From contig SFJO01000019.1 of NCBI GenBank assembly GCA_004555865.1, forward strand, positions 1 through 43,768: DNA of 43,768 nucleotides. Direction: 5' to 3'. This DNA comes from Oscillospiraceae bacterium (GTDB lineage Bacteria > Bacillota > Clostridia > Oscillospirales > Ruminococcaceae). The position numbers and the translations under genes were made by a program. This document shows positions 7,929 to 15,760 of the stretch, one piece after another. Under the pieces are notes generated by a model. The model was given only the letters and a program-made list of their open reading frames with translations. It was not told the origin of the DNA and made no database searches. Within the stretch, counting starts at the first letter, position 1, and each line of letters starts with the position of its first letter.

Positions 7929-8896
7929 GAAATTCGTCCCTCCTGTGCCGGTTCGGATGATTTTGGCGGCGGGCCCCCGGCGCGGCCTGCACAACTCTGT
8001 TTCCGCGTTTTTCCCCGCCCGTATCGTCTGGCCTGGCCGGCCAACCCCGGCCCGAACAGGGCCAGATACCGCCCATCCGACAGATTTTTTCCTGCAAAAG
8101 CCACCGTCACCTGGCCGCACAGCAGCGCCCGGTTCCCAAGGCAGATGCGCAGCCGCTGCGCCTGCACCGCCGGCAGCAGATCACCGCCCGTGGCGGTATT
8201 ACAGGAGAGCAGCCGCACCCCGTGCGGCGGCAGGGCCGCACGATCGCCTCCGAACCATCGCTGCAAAAACTGCCGCAGCGGCTCTTCCAGCTGGGCCTGC
8301 GCCGCCGGAGCGCTGACCAGTACCACCGGGCAGCCGGAAAACGGGTCATACCAGGAAAAGCCCGTATCCCACAGTGCCTCGCCCCGCAGGGTTCCGCCGG
8401 GCAGCTTGGCTTCCAGCTGCCAGAGCTGTTCCGGTTCGGCCGGGCCAAACAGCATTACCGCCAGGCGGGCCAGCAGATACACTCCCAGAGCACAGAAAAG
8501 CAGCAACAGCGGCGGAACGTTCCAATACACTGCCAGGTTGTTTGTCTGCACATTCTGCGCGCTGAACCGCAGAATGGCGGCCAGCACCAGCCCCGCCAGG
8601 GCCAGATTCATTCCAAAGTACCAGGCCGCCCGGCGCAGAAGCAGGCGCGCCCCCTGCCATCCAAAGGCCGCCGCCGTAATGGCCAGCGCGCTGCCGCCCT
8701 GATACAGAAACTGTGCCCAGACCGGAAGCGGCGGTGCCAAAAGAACCAGCGTGCTGACGGCTGCCATGGCTGCCCCCAGGCCCCCTCTCGGCCAATGGGG
8801 CGGCGCCCCGCACACACAGCCGGCGGCCCGCAGAAGGAAATAGCCGATCACAAAGTTGATCAGCAGAAGAGAATCCAGATAAATTACCGTTTTCAT
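7922..8896 (-). CDS. spoIIGA: SpoIIGA, pro-sigma-E processing peptidase
   Basis: Membrane-embedded aspartic protease that activates pro-SigE at the forespore septum. The 324-residue protein has an N-terminal half with about five hydrophobic segments (residues 1-150). The soluble protease domain carries the catalytic DTG motif (D177-T178-G179, in LWDTGFSWYDPFSGCPVV). The C-terminal 40 residues are basic and Pro/Gly-rich and probably disordered, partly because the frame runs into the sigE ribosome site. ATG at 8896 has AAGGAG nine bases upstream. Paired with sigE by a 7-base overlap. Confidence 0.92.
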   Translation of the reverse strand: MKTVIYLDSLLLINFVIGYFLLRAAGCVCGAPPHWPRGGLGAAMAAVSTLVLLAPPLPVWAQFLYQGGSALAITAAAFGWQGARLLLRRAAWYFGMNLALAGLVLAAILRFSAQNVQTNNLAVYWNVPPLLLLFCALGVYLLARLAVMLFGPAEPEQLWQLEAKLPGGTLRGEALWDTGFSWYDPFSGCPVVLVSAPAAQAQLEEPLRQFLQRWFGGDRAALPPHGVRLLSCNTATGGDLLPAVQAQRLRICLGNRALLCGQVTVAFAGKNLSDGRYLALFGPGLAGQARRYGRGKTRKQSCAGRAGGPPPKSSEPAQEGRISC

Positions 8897-8936
8897 GCAT
8901 TTGCTCCTTGTCCCGCGGGCCAGCTCTCTTCTGAAC

Positions 8937-8969
8937 AGTATATGCAGCCCAATCGGAAAAGCATGTCAC
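8937..8969 (-). promoter_or_regulatory. Possible wide-spaced promoter of spoIIGA
   Basis: On the minus strand GTGACA (8969-8964) and TATACT (8942-8937) are 21 bp apart. The Bacillus spoIIG promoter is known for an overlong (22-bp) spacer and Spo0A activation. No clear Spo0A box is visible, so this is a suggestion. Confidence 0.4.
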
Positions 8970-8983
8970 AACCCGCCCCAGAC

Positions 8984-9025
8984 AAAAAAGCCCCGGAAGG
9001 GCAGCCATGCTGCACCTTCCGGGGC
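8984..9025 (-). terminator. Terminator of the hydroxyacid dehydrogenase gene
   Basis: Eleven-base perfect outer arms (8990-9000, 9015-9025) enclose an inner five-base stem; six T residues follow on the minus strand (8989-8984). Confidence 0.92.
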
Positions 9026-9060
9026 CTTTTGCGTTTTTAATTAAGTTCCGAAACGGACGT

Positions 9061-10023
9061 TTAGCCCAGGTTCAGAGCTTCCTTCACCTTCGCGATGATG
9101 TGAGCGCCGATGTCGCGGGAAGCGTCAACGGTCTGAGCGCCCAGATGGGGAGAAACGATGAAGTTGTCGCACTCGAACAGGGGGCTGTTGAAGTCAGCGC
9201 CCTCGCTCAGCTCGTCCACCATAACGTCGGTGGCGTAGCCGCCGATCTTGCCGGCCTTCAGAGCTTCGTACATATCCTGCTCGTTCACGATGCCGCCGCG
9301 GGCCATGTTCAGCACGATGCAGTCAGGCTTCATGGTGGCGATGCTCTCGGCATTGATCAGGTTCTTGGTGGTGGGCAGCAGAGGCATATGGATGGTAACG
9401 TAGTCAGCAACCTTCAGCAGCTCTTCGATGGTCTCCATCTTGGTGGCGTTGTTCTCGCCGAACTTCTCGTCGGGCAGGAAGGGATCGTAAGCCACAATGT
9501 TCATCTTGAAGGCATGAGCCAGACCGGCAACCAGCTGGCCGATGCGGCCGAAGCCCAGAATGCCCAGGGTGCGGCCGCGCAGCTCACGGCCCACGAACTT
9601 GTACTTATCCCACTGATGGTTCACCTTCACGTCCACGTTGGCGGGCATGGTGTGACGGGACATATCCAGCATCTTGGACAGGGTCAGCTCAGCCACAGCG
9701 TTGGCGTTCAGGCCGGGAGCGTTGAACACCTGAATGCCCTTGGCCTTGGCGCAATCCATGTTGATGTGGTTCAGGCCCACGCTGCACACGCCGATCACCT
9801 TCAGGTTCTTGGCGGCATCCAGCACCTCTTCGGTGATGGCGGGGTCAACACGCATGATCAGCACATCGTAATCGCCGATCACGTTCTTCAGCTGCTCGCT
9901 GGTCAGAGGAGCGTTGGCAGCCTTGCCTTCCATCTCAGCAGTGTACAGGTTGTCCACCTGCATGTACTTGCCCAGTTCCTCGGTGATGGACTCATGGACA
10001 GCATCGATAATCAGACATTTCAT
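9061..10023 (-). CDS. D-2-hydroxyacid dehydrogenase (3-phosphoglycerate dehydrogenase-like)
   Basis: NAD-dependent D-isomer-specific 2-hydroxyacid dehydrogenase, 320 residues. The Rossmann motif is GILGFGRIG (154-162). The catalytic triad is R242 in NMARGGIVNE, an acidic residue in VDELSEG (about 271), and H293 in SPHLGAQT. It lacks the C-terminal ACT domain of long SerA enzymes, so it could make serine precursor or reduce another 2-keto acid. ATG at 10023 follows AGGAGG; the upstream in-frame extension has no site. It has a TTGACG/TATACT promoter, a structured leader and its own terminator, and so appears monocistronic. Confidence 0.88.
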   Translation of the reverse strand: MKCLIIDAVHESITEELGKYMQVDNLYTAEMEGKAANAPLTSEQLKNVIGDYDVLIMRVDPAITEEVLDAAKNLKVIGVCSVGLNHINMDCAKAKGIQVFNAPGLNANAVAELTLSKMLDMSRHTMPANVDVKVNHQWDKYKFVGRELRGRTLGILGFGRIGQLVAGLAHAFKMNIVAYDPFLPDEKFGENNATKMETIEELLKVADYVTIHMPLLPTTKNLINAESIATMKPDCIVLNMARGGIVNEQDMYEALKAGKIGGYATDVMVDELSEGADFNSPLFECDNFIVSPHLGAQTVDASRDIGAHIIAKVKEALNLG

Positions 10024-10059
10024 GGTTAAGATCCTCCTGATATTCTTCATGATTTCGGC

Positions 10060-10119
10060 AAGTGTGTCTTTCTGCTGCCCGCGCAGACCGGCAGGCATAG
10101 AACGCAGCAGGGCACACTT
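10060..10119 (-). promoter_or_regulatory. Structured 5' leader of the dehydrogenase gene
   Basis: Two nested seven-base perfect stems (10060-10066 with 10113-10119, and 10072-10078 with 10104-10110) close a 25-base centre. It sits between promoter and ribosome site. It matches no riboswitch class I can name. Confidence 0.4.
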
Positions 10120-10144
10120 AAATTCCTACTTCTCACATGATACT

Positions 10145-10173
10145 AGTATAGCCCATTCTCAGGTTTTCGTCAA
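10145..10173 (-). promoter_or_regulatory. Promoter of the dehydrogenase gene
   Basis: Minus strand TTGACG (10173-10168), 17-bp spacer, TATACT (10150-10145). This gives a leader of about 115 bases. Confidence 0.85.
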
Positions 10174-10389
10174 TATGAACGTTCCCGCACAAAAAGTAAA
10201 GAAAAATACTGTGCACATACGCTCAAAACAGCCGCATCACCTGTGAAAATGAAGCCTTCTTCTGTACCTGATTAAAAGTGTAAGCACTCCCCTTTCTTTT
10301 CTGTCAGAATTCTTCAGAAACGCCCCGAAATTTTTGCAAAAGTCCGATCTTTTCGGCACTTTGATGAATTCGGGCCGCATTTTTTGCAC

Positions 10390-10424
10390 AAAAAAGCAGC
10401 CCCGGGCTTTAAGCCCAGAGCTGC
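10390..10424 (-). terminator. Terminator of guaB
   Basis: Thirteen-base arms with two wobble pairs (10396-10408, 10412-10424), a three-base loop and six T residues on the minus strand. Confidence 0.92.
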
Positions 10425-10438
10425 CGAACTGCTCATGC

Positions 10439-11944
10439 TCAGTTGTTGCTGCTGTTCTTCAGCACCACATCGTGGCTGCCGCCCTCCACAATGCTGGTGG
10501 AGGAAACCACCGTCAGGCGGGCCTTCTCCTGCAGCTCGGGAATGCTCAGCGCGCCGCAGTTGCACATGGTGCTCTTCACCTTGTACAGGGTCACGTTCAC
10601 ACCGTCGGCCAGGCTGCCGGCGTAGGGCACGTAGCTGTCCACGCCTTCCTCAAAGCGCAGGGTGGCCGCGCCGCCCAGGTCATACCTCTGCCAGTTGCGG
10701 GCGCGGTTGGAGCCTTCGCCCCAGTACTCCTTCATGTAAGCGCCGTTCACGCGGACCTTGTTGGTGGGGCTTTCGTCAAAGCGGGCGAAGTAGCGGCCCA
10801 GCATCAGGAAGTCCGCGCCCATGGCCAAGGCCAGCGTCATGTGGTAATCATGCACAATGCCGCCGTCAGAGCAGATAGGCACATACACGCCGGTCTCTTT
10901 GTAATACTCATCGCGGGCCTTGGCCACTTCGATCACGGCGGTGGCCTGACCACGGCCGATGCCCTTGGTCTCGCGGGTGATGCAGATGGAACCGCCGCCG
11001 ATGCCGACCTTCACGAAGTCTGCGCCGGCCTCAGCCAGGAAGCGGAAGCCCTCGCGGTCCACCACGTTGCCGGCACCCACCTTCACGCTGTCGCCGTAAT
11101 GCTCGCGGATCCAGCCGATGGTGCGGCTCTGCCATTCCGAGAAGCCCTCGGAGGAATCGATGCACAGCACGTCCACGCCGGCGTTCACCAGAGCGGGCAC
11201 GCGCTCGGCATAGTCGCGGGTGTTGATGCCGGCACCCACCACGTAGCTCTTGTTCTTATCCAGCAGCTCGTTCACGTTTTCCTTGTGGCTGTCGTAGTCC
11301 TTGCGGAACACGATGTACTTCAACCGGCCCTCGGCATCCAGCAGGGGCAGCGAGTTGATCTTGTTGTCCCAGATAATGTCGTTGGCTTCCTTCAAGGTGG
11401 TAGTATCGGCAGGCGCGGTAACCAGCTTCTCCAGCGGGGTCATGAACTCCTTCACCTTCACGTCGGTGCTCATCCGGCTGACGCGGTAATCGCGGCTGGC
11501 CACAATGCCCACCAGCTTGCCGTTGGCGGTGCCGTCCTCGGTGATGGCCACGGTGGAATGGCCGGTGCGCTGCTTCAGAGCCAGCACATCCGCCAGGGTG
11601 TTCTCCGGAGACAGGTTGGAGTCGCTGGTAACAAAGCCCTTCTTGTAGCTCTTCACGCGGGCCACCATGGCGGCCTCACTCTCGATGCTCTGGGAGCCGT
11701 AGATGAACGAAACACCACCCTGCTTGGCCAGTGCGATGGCCAGCTTCTCGCCGGAAACCGCCTGCATAATGGCGCTGATCATGGGGATGTTCATGGTCAA
11801 GGGGCACTCTTCCTCGCCCTTGCGGTATTTCACCAGCGGGGTTTTCAGGCTCACTGCATCCGGGATGCACTGGGCAGAGGAGTAACCGGGCACCAGCAGG
11901 TACTCGCCAAAGGTGCGGGAAGGTTCTTCATAATAATAAGCCAT
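10439..11944 (-). CDS. guaB: IMP dehydrogenase
   Basis: Oxidises IMP to XMP with NAD, the first committed step to GMP. The 501-residue protein has a TIM barrel interrupted by a CBS pair (about 100-225). The catalytic loop GIGGGSICITR holds C321, and the flap Arg-Tyr pair is R420-Y421. The loop continues RETKGIGRGQATA rather than the more common wording with GVGVPQ, which places it in a divergent IMPDH subgroup. ATG at 11944 has AAAGGAG; the longer frame to 12082 runs over the promoter and is not coding. The leader contains a GC-rich hairpin (about 11995-12032). Confidence 0.92.
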   Translation of the reverse strand: MAYYYEEPSRTFGEYLLVPGYSSAQCIPDAVSLKTPLVKYRKGEEECPLTMNIPMISAIMQAVSGEKLAIALAKQGGVSFIYGSQSIESEAAMVARVKSYKKGFVTSDSNLSPENTLADVLALKQRTGHSTVAITEDGTANGKLVGIVASRDYRVSRMSTDVKVKEFMTPLEKLVTAPADTTTLKEANDIIWDNKINSLPLLDAEGRLKYIVFRKDYDSHKENVNELLDKNKSYVVGAGINTRDYAERVPALVNAGVDVLCIDSSEGFSEWQSRTIGWIREHYGDSVKVGAGNVVDREGFRFLAEAGADFVKVGIGGGSICITRETKGIGRGQATAVIEVAKARDEYYKETGVYVPICSDGGIVHDYHMTLALAMGADFLMLGRYFARFDESPTNKVRVNGAYMKEYWGEGSNRARNWQRYDLGGAATLRFEEGVDSYVPYAGSLADGVNVTLYKVKSTMCNCGALSIPELQEKARLTVVSSTSIVEGGSHDVVLKNSSNN

Positions 11945-12059
11945 GCTTCTGCTCCTTTTCCACTTAAAATTGGTACAGTCATTTTGTGATAATGGCCGCC
12001 GATCGACGGCGCGAAACGCGCAGCCGCCGGCGAAGTCAGTTCCATTGGGATTAGGGTAT

Positions 12060-12088
12060 AGTGTACCACATTTCCGGTTCAATTACAA
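12060..12088 (-). promoter_or_regulatory. Promoter of guaB
   Basis: Minus strand TTGTAA (12088-12083), 17-bp spacer, TACACT (12065-12060). An overlapping alternative is TTGAAC-16-TATACC. Confidence 0.75.
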
Positions 12089-12126
12089 AATACGCCTGTC
12101 ACAAACTTTCTCCGTGTGCGCCCGTC

Positions 12127-12357
12127 AAAAACATGCATTCTGCCTAAGTAGGGCGAATAAGTACGACTCTTGCCGCACTGAGGTGGTTTTTGCATAGGCA
12201 GATACAGCAAAGCCCCCGCCGGAGGGACGGCAGGGGCTTTGCTGTAGGGATGATGAAGTGTCTTGCACGCACCGGCGCAGACCGCAGGAGATTGCGGAAG
12301 GAGGAGACACACCGGCAACAACTTCACAACACATGAAAAGGCTTGTAACTCTCTTGC
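12127..12357 (-). ncRNA. Candidate non-coding RNA upstream of guaB
   Basis: A near-consensus minus-strand promoter (12364-12392) has no credible reading frame after it. The predicted transcript can fold: a hairpin CCGCA/TGCGG, an 18-base stem with one mismatch (12203-12246), then a CTGCCTA/TAGGCAG stem (12140-12146 with 12195-12201) followed seven bases later by five T residues (12131-12127). I could not match it to 6S, SRP, tmRNA or RNase P RNA. The ends are guesses. Confidence 0.35.
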
Positions 12358-12382
12358 AACTAAATTGTAACTCTTTTGACAC
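12343..12382 (+). repeat. 11-bp-phased direct repeats (OmpR-family-like operator)
   Basis: TGTAAC (12344-12349), TGCAAC (12355-12360), TGTAAC (12366-12371) and TGACAC (12377-12382) each start exactly 11 bp apart. OmpR/PhoB-family regulators bind such phased half-sites; WalR sites are TGTWAH-N5-TGTWAH. The array covers the -10 and start region of the minus-strand orphan promoter. Confidence 0.65.
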
Positions 12383-12392
12383 CACCTGTCAA
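12364..12392 (-). promoter_or_regulatory. Orphan promoter, minus strand
   Basis: TTGACA (12392-12387), 17-bp spacer, TACAAT (12369-12364), next to perfect consensus. No gene starts within 400 bp downstream. Confidence 0.7.
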
Positions 12393-12779
12393 CTGGTTTC
12401 GCCGCGAAATTTGTAAACAATTTGTTTCTTTTTGATGCAGGGCTTAAGGAAGTAGAGGAAGGTCCGCGAACGACAATTTCTACTCTTCCGACCGAACTCC
12501 TAAACGGATCGGAGGCGTTTCTGCTCTGTACCCGTTTTTCAAAGCGCCGGTCGGCCTGCCCTCATGCGCCTGTTTCATTTTCATCGCACCGCGCACGTCA
12601 AGTATTAAAATTCATTTTTTATGCAAAGTAGAATTCAAGTTCCACAGAAGGGCCCTCATTCCCACATTTCAACGCCTCGGCTTCCCCGATTGGCCTCAAG
12701 GCGAAACCTTTTAGCCTGTTTTCTCGGGCCCCCGGAAGATGGGAACGCCCCCAAAACAGCCGCTCAGAAATTTGCTTTT
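12393..12779. other. Intergenic stretch without a gene
   Basis: No credible reading frame. On the plus strand a nine-base hairpin with one bulge forms around 12449-12493, and the stretch is otherwise unremarkable. Together with 11945-12392 it makes an unusually long 0.8-kb gap between guaB and the thioesterase gene. Confidence 0.5.
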
Positions 12780-13508
12780 TCAAAAATCCAGTTCCGCCTC
12801 AATGCAGCAGCGGCCGTCCCGCTGGCCGTTCAGATACCAGCCGCGCTCAACCCGGCCCCGGCTGAGGGTGAATTCATGCCCCATGGGCACCTCCCAATGG
12901 TAGTTGATGGCCGCACGGCACAGCGGGGCCGCCTGAATTTGTTCAAGGGGCAGCGCATCGCACAGGACATCCAGCCAGGAGGCGTTGTTCAGGTGGCCAT
13001 TCTGGTCGCACAGACTGTACCGAGCAACCTGTTCCACCGGCGCTTCCATCTCCGCCGCCTTGGCAATGGTCAGGGACAGTTCTTCGTCGATCGGCTCCGG
13101 CCATGCGCAGAGGTTCATCTCCTTGGGCATATGCCGCAGAATGCGCCGGGTTTCCACATCCACCAGAACCCAGCGGCTGTCCACTTCGGCCACCGGCAGG
13201 CCCGCTTCATCCTCAATCCGGTGCAGACGCTTGTAAATGGCCCGCCGGGGTGTTTCCGGCCGGGTCATATACGTCAGAGTCTCCCCTAGGGTCGGGGTGC
13301 GGTAAATTTCCAGCACCTGCTTGGCCAGCAAAAAGGCCATATGATGTTCTTTATAAAAAGCAGGCGTCATTCCGATGGCATTGCAATGATCCGTGCCCAC
13401 CTGCTGCACCGCGTGCAGCAGCGCCGCCGGGCGCATACGATCGGCAAAATCGCAGTGCTCCTGAAGAACCGTGCGCTGGCAGGTAAACTCCGGCTTGAAT
13501 TTGTCCAT
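12780..13508 (-). CDS. Acyl-ACP thioesterase
   Basis: Releases fatty acids from acyl carrier protein; a 242-residue double hot-dog protein of the FatA/FatB-like family (PF01643). The N-terminal hot-dog has FADRMRPAALLHAVQQVGTDH and a conserved RPETPRRAIYKR segment. The second hot-dog has the catalytic-type segment ARYSLCDQNGHLNNASWLDVL (Asp, His, Asn pattern). ATG at 13508 overlaps a purine-rich GGAGGAG region upstream; an ATG at 13529 would have no ribosome site. It lies 143 bp after potD on the same strand, with no terminator seen between. Confidence 0.85.
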   Translation of the reverse strand: MDKFKPEFTCQRTVLQEHCDFADRMRPAALLHAVQQVGTDHCNAIGMTPAFYKEHHMAFLLAKQVLEIYRTPTLGETLTYMTRPETPRRAIYKRLHRIEDEAGLPVAEVDSRWVLVDVETRRILRHMPKEMNLCAWPEPIDEELSLTIAKAAEMEAPVEQVARYSLCDQNGHLNNASWLDVLCDALPLEQIQAAPLCRAAINYHWEVPMGHEFTLSRGRVERGWYLNGQRDGRCCIEAELDF

Positions 13509-13651
13509 TTTGGCTCTCTTCTCCTCCATAATAAAATCGCGCAGACTGCCAAATTCGGCACACCGCGCGATGGTGGTTTTGCGTAATACGAAGCTGCCCG
13601 CTTTTAGAGCTGCTTTGAAGGGGCCTCCTTCGGCCATGCAGGGGCTGCTTC

Positions 13652-14896
13652 TTAATACAGGTCGCTGCGCTGGCGGCGGTGCAGCTTGCGCCAGACGTTG
13701 AACACGATCAGAGCCAGCGCCAGCAGCAGCATCACCGGAACCATCCAGCCACTTCCCGCCTCGTCGTAGCTCTTCATGTCGCTCCAGGCCATGTCCATGG
13801 CGCTGTTGATCTCATCCGGCAGGCTGATGAATACCTCGGTGTTGGCCAGCACTTCCTCGCTGGGGTAGGCAATGGGGCTATACTTCAGGTCGTCGTCCAG
13901 GGTCTCCCACACGTTGGTGATGGGGGTGGAATAGCCAATGAAGTCGCAGTTGGCCGCGCCCACCTCCGTCTCGCACATATAGTTGATGAACATCTCGGCG
14001 GCTTCTTTGTTTTTGGCGCCTTTGGGGATGCACATGGCGTCCACAAAATAGTTGGTGCCCTCCTCCGGAATCACAAAGTCCAGGTCCGGGTTGTCCTCCA
14101 TCATAACAATGGCATCGCCCGCATAATAGGGGGCCATGGCCGCCTCGCCGCCGGTCATCTTATCAAAGATTTCGTCCATGACATAGGCCTGCACCACGCT
14201 CTTCTGGGCCTTCAGCTCTTCGGCTATGGCCTGCACCTGCTCGGTGCTGGTGGGGTTCAGGCTCATCCCCAGTTTTTTGGCCGCGATGGCAAAGGCATCC
14301 CGGCTGTTGTTGAACATGAGCACATTTCCCGCGTACTCAATGTCCCACAGGGCATCCCAGCTGGTGGGCGGCTCCTGCACCATGGTTTTGTTGTACACAA
14401 TGCCCACCACGCCCCAGGTATAGGGTACGCTGTATGCATTGTCCAGGTCATATTCCAGGTTTTTGTAGGCCGCACCGATTTTTTCGATGTTGGGAATGTT
14501 GGAGAAATCCAGCGGCTCCAGCATATCCTCGCCGATCATCTTACCGATCATATAATCCGAGGGAACGATCACATCGTAGTTGGCCGCGCCGCTCTTCATT
14601 TTGGCGTACAGGCTCTCGTTGGTATCAAAGGTGGTGTAGTTCACCTTGATGCCGGTCAAATCCTCAAAGCCTTTCACCACGTCAATGCTGTCGTCCGAAC
14701 CATCTGAGATGTACAGGCCCCAGTTGTAGACATACAGTGTCACATTCTGGCCGCGGAATCGGTTCCAGTCATAATCAGCCGATACCTGAAGATCCGGCCC
14801 GGCCGGAACCGTATCTCCGGCCACCGCAAAAGCGGGCAGTGCGGCCAGCACGGCGCACAGCAGCACAGCCGCCAGAGAAACCAAACGTTTTTTCAT
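13652..14896 (-). CDS. potD: Spermidine/putrescine-binding protein with C-terminal anchor
   Basis: Extracellular substrate-binding protein of the polyamine ABC importer, 414 residues. The signal peptide (MKKRLVSLAAVLLCAVLAALPAFA) has no lipobox cysteine at the cleavage site. The PotD-type domain begins NVTLYVYNWGLYISDGSDDSIDVVKGFEDLTG and includes YDVIVPSDYMI. Unusually the protein ends with a membrane helix (about 386-402, WMVPVMLLLALALIVFNVW) and a basic tail, so it is probably tethered by its C-terminus instead of by lipid. AAGGAG precedes the ATG. Last gene of potABCD. Confidence 0.9.
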   Translation of the reverse strand: MKKRLVSLAAVLLCAVLAALPAFAVAGDTVPAGPDLQVSADYDWNRFRGQNVTLYVYNWGLYISDGSDDSIDVVKGFEDLTGIKVNYTTFDTNESLYAKMKSGAANYDVIVPSDYMIGKMIGEDMLEPLDFSNIPNIEKIGAAYKNLEYDLDNAYSVPYTWGVVGIVYNKTMVQEPPTSWDALWDIEYAGNVLMFNNSRDAFAIAAKKLGMSLNPTSTEQVQAIAEELKAQKSVVQAYVMDEIFDKMTGGEAAMAPYYAGDAIVMMEDNPDLDFVIPEEGTNYFVDAMCIPKGAKNKEAAEMFINYMCETEVGAANCDFIGYSTPITNVWETLDDDLKYSPIAYPSEEVLANTEVFISLPDEINSAMDMAWSDMKSYDEAGSGWMVPVMLLLALALIVFNVWRKLHRRQRSDLY

Positions 14897-14911
14897 CCCT
14901 TCGCTCCTTTC

Positions 14912-15760
14912 TCAGCCGCGCTGCTGGTCGCGCCGATACTTCCGGCTGTCCATGTGATTCGTGAACAGAATGATGGCCAGAATCACCAGGAAAATAATCG
15001 TGGACAGCGCGTTGATCTCCGGGCTGACCTTCTTGCGGGTCATGCTGTAAATGGCGATGGGAAGCGTCTGCAGGTTGCCGCAGGTAAAATAGGAAATGAT
15101 GAAATCGTCAATGGAATAGGTGATGCAGATCAAAAAGGCCGACAGAATGGCCGGCATCAGCTCCGGCATGACCACCTTGAAGAAGGCCTGCGTGGGGTTG
15201 CATCCCAGGTCCAGCGCCGCCTCGTACATCCGCACATCCAGCTGGCGCAGCTTCGGGCTGACGTTAAAAATCACGTAGGGCACACTGAACGAAATGTGCG
15301 CGATCAGCAGGGTGGGCAGGCCGAAGATGTTCTGGGGCACCAGATCGGCCCCCATATGGGCGTTGGCCCAGGCAGCAAAGCCCCGGTACGCCACAAACAG
15401 CAGCATCAGCGAAACGCCGGTGATGATTTCCGGGTTCACAATGGGCAAATAGCTCAGGTTGTTGATGAGCAGGCGGGGCTTGCGCCCCATGCCGCTGATG
15501 CCCACCGCCGCCATGGTGCCCACCACCGTGGAGATGAGGGCCGAGATCAGGGCAATGGCAACGCTCAGGGCCAGTGCGTCCAGAATCATGCTGTTGGTGA
15601 ACAGGCTTTTGTACCAGTTCAGCGTAAAGCCAGTGAACACCGAGCGGCTCTTGCTCTCGTTGAAGCTGAACACCGCCATCACCGCAATGGGCACATACAA
15701 AAAGGAAAAGATCAACACCATGTAGGCCTGCTGTAAGGCGCGCCAATGTTTTTGTTTCAT
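14912..15760 (-). CDS. potC: Polyamine ABC transporter permease PotC
   Basis: Inner-membrane permease, 282 residues, about six membrane helices. The EAA loop that docks the ATPase reads EAALDLGCNPTQAFFKVVMPELMP. The start overlaps the potB stop (TGATG), so it is translationally coupled; GGAGG lies ten bases upstream. A GTG one codon earlier is possible. Confidence 0.92.
   Translation of the reverse strand: MKQKHWRALQQAYMVLIFSFLYVPIAVMAVFSFNESKSRSVFTGFTLNWYKSLFTNSMILDALALSVAIALISALISTVVGTMAAVGISGMGRKPRLLINNLSYLPIVNPEIITGVSLMLLFVAYRGFAAWANAHMGADLVPQNIFGLPTLLIAHISFSVPYVIFNVSPKLRQLDVRMYEAALDLGCNPTQAFFKVVMPELMPAILSAFLICITYSIDDFIISYFTCGNLQTLPIAIYSMTRKKVSPEINALSTIIFLVILAIILFTNHMDSRKYRRDQQRG

Noticed and set aside
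12203..12246. The 18-base stem as an intrinsic terminator
   Set aside because: No T tract follows on either strand.
12079..12420. Minus-strand frames of 113 and 86 residues upstream of guaB
   Set aside because: No ribosome sites, no domain-like composition, and they overlap a promoter and stable hairpins.
12455..12465. GAGGAAGGTCC as part of an RNase P RNA
   Set aside because: It resembles one conserved block, but the other blocks and the overall fold are absent.
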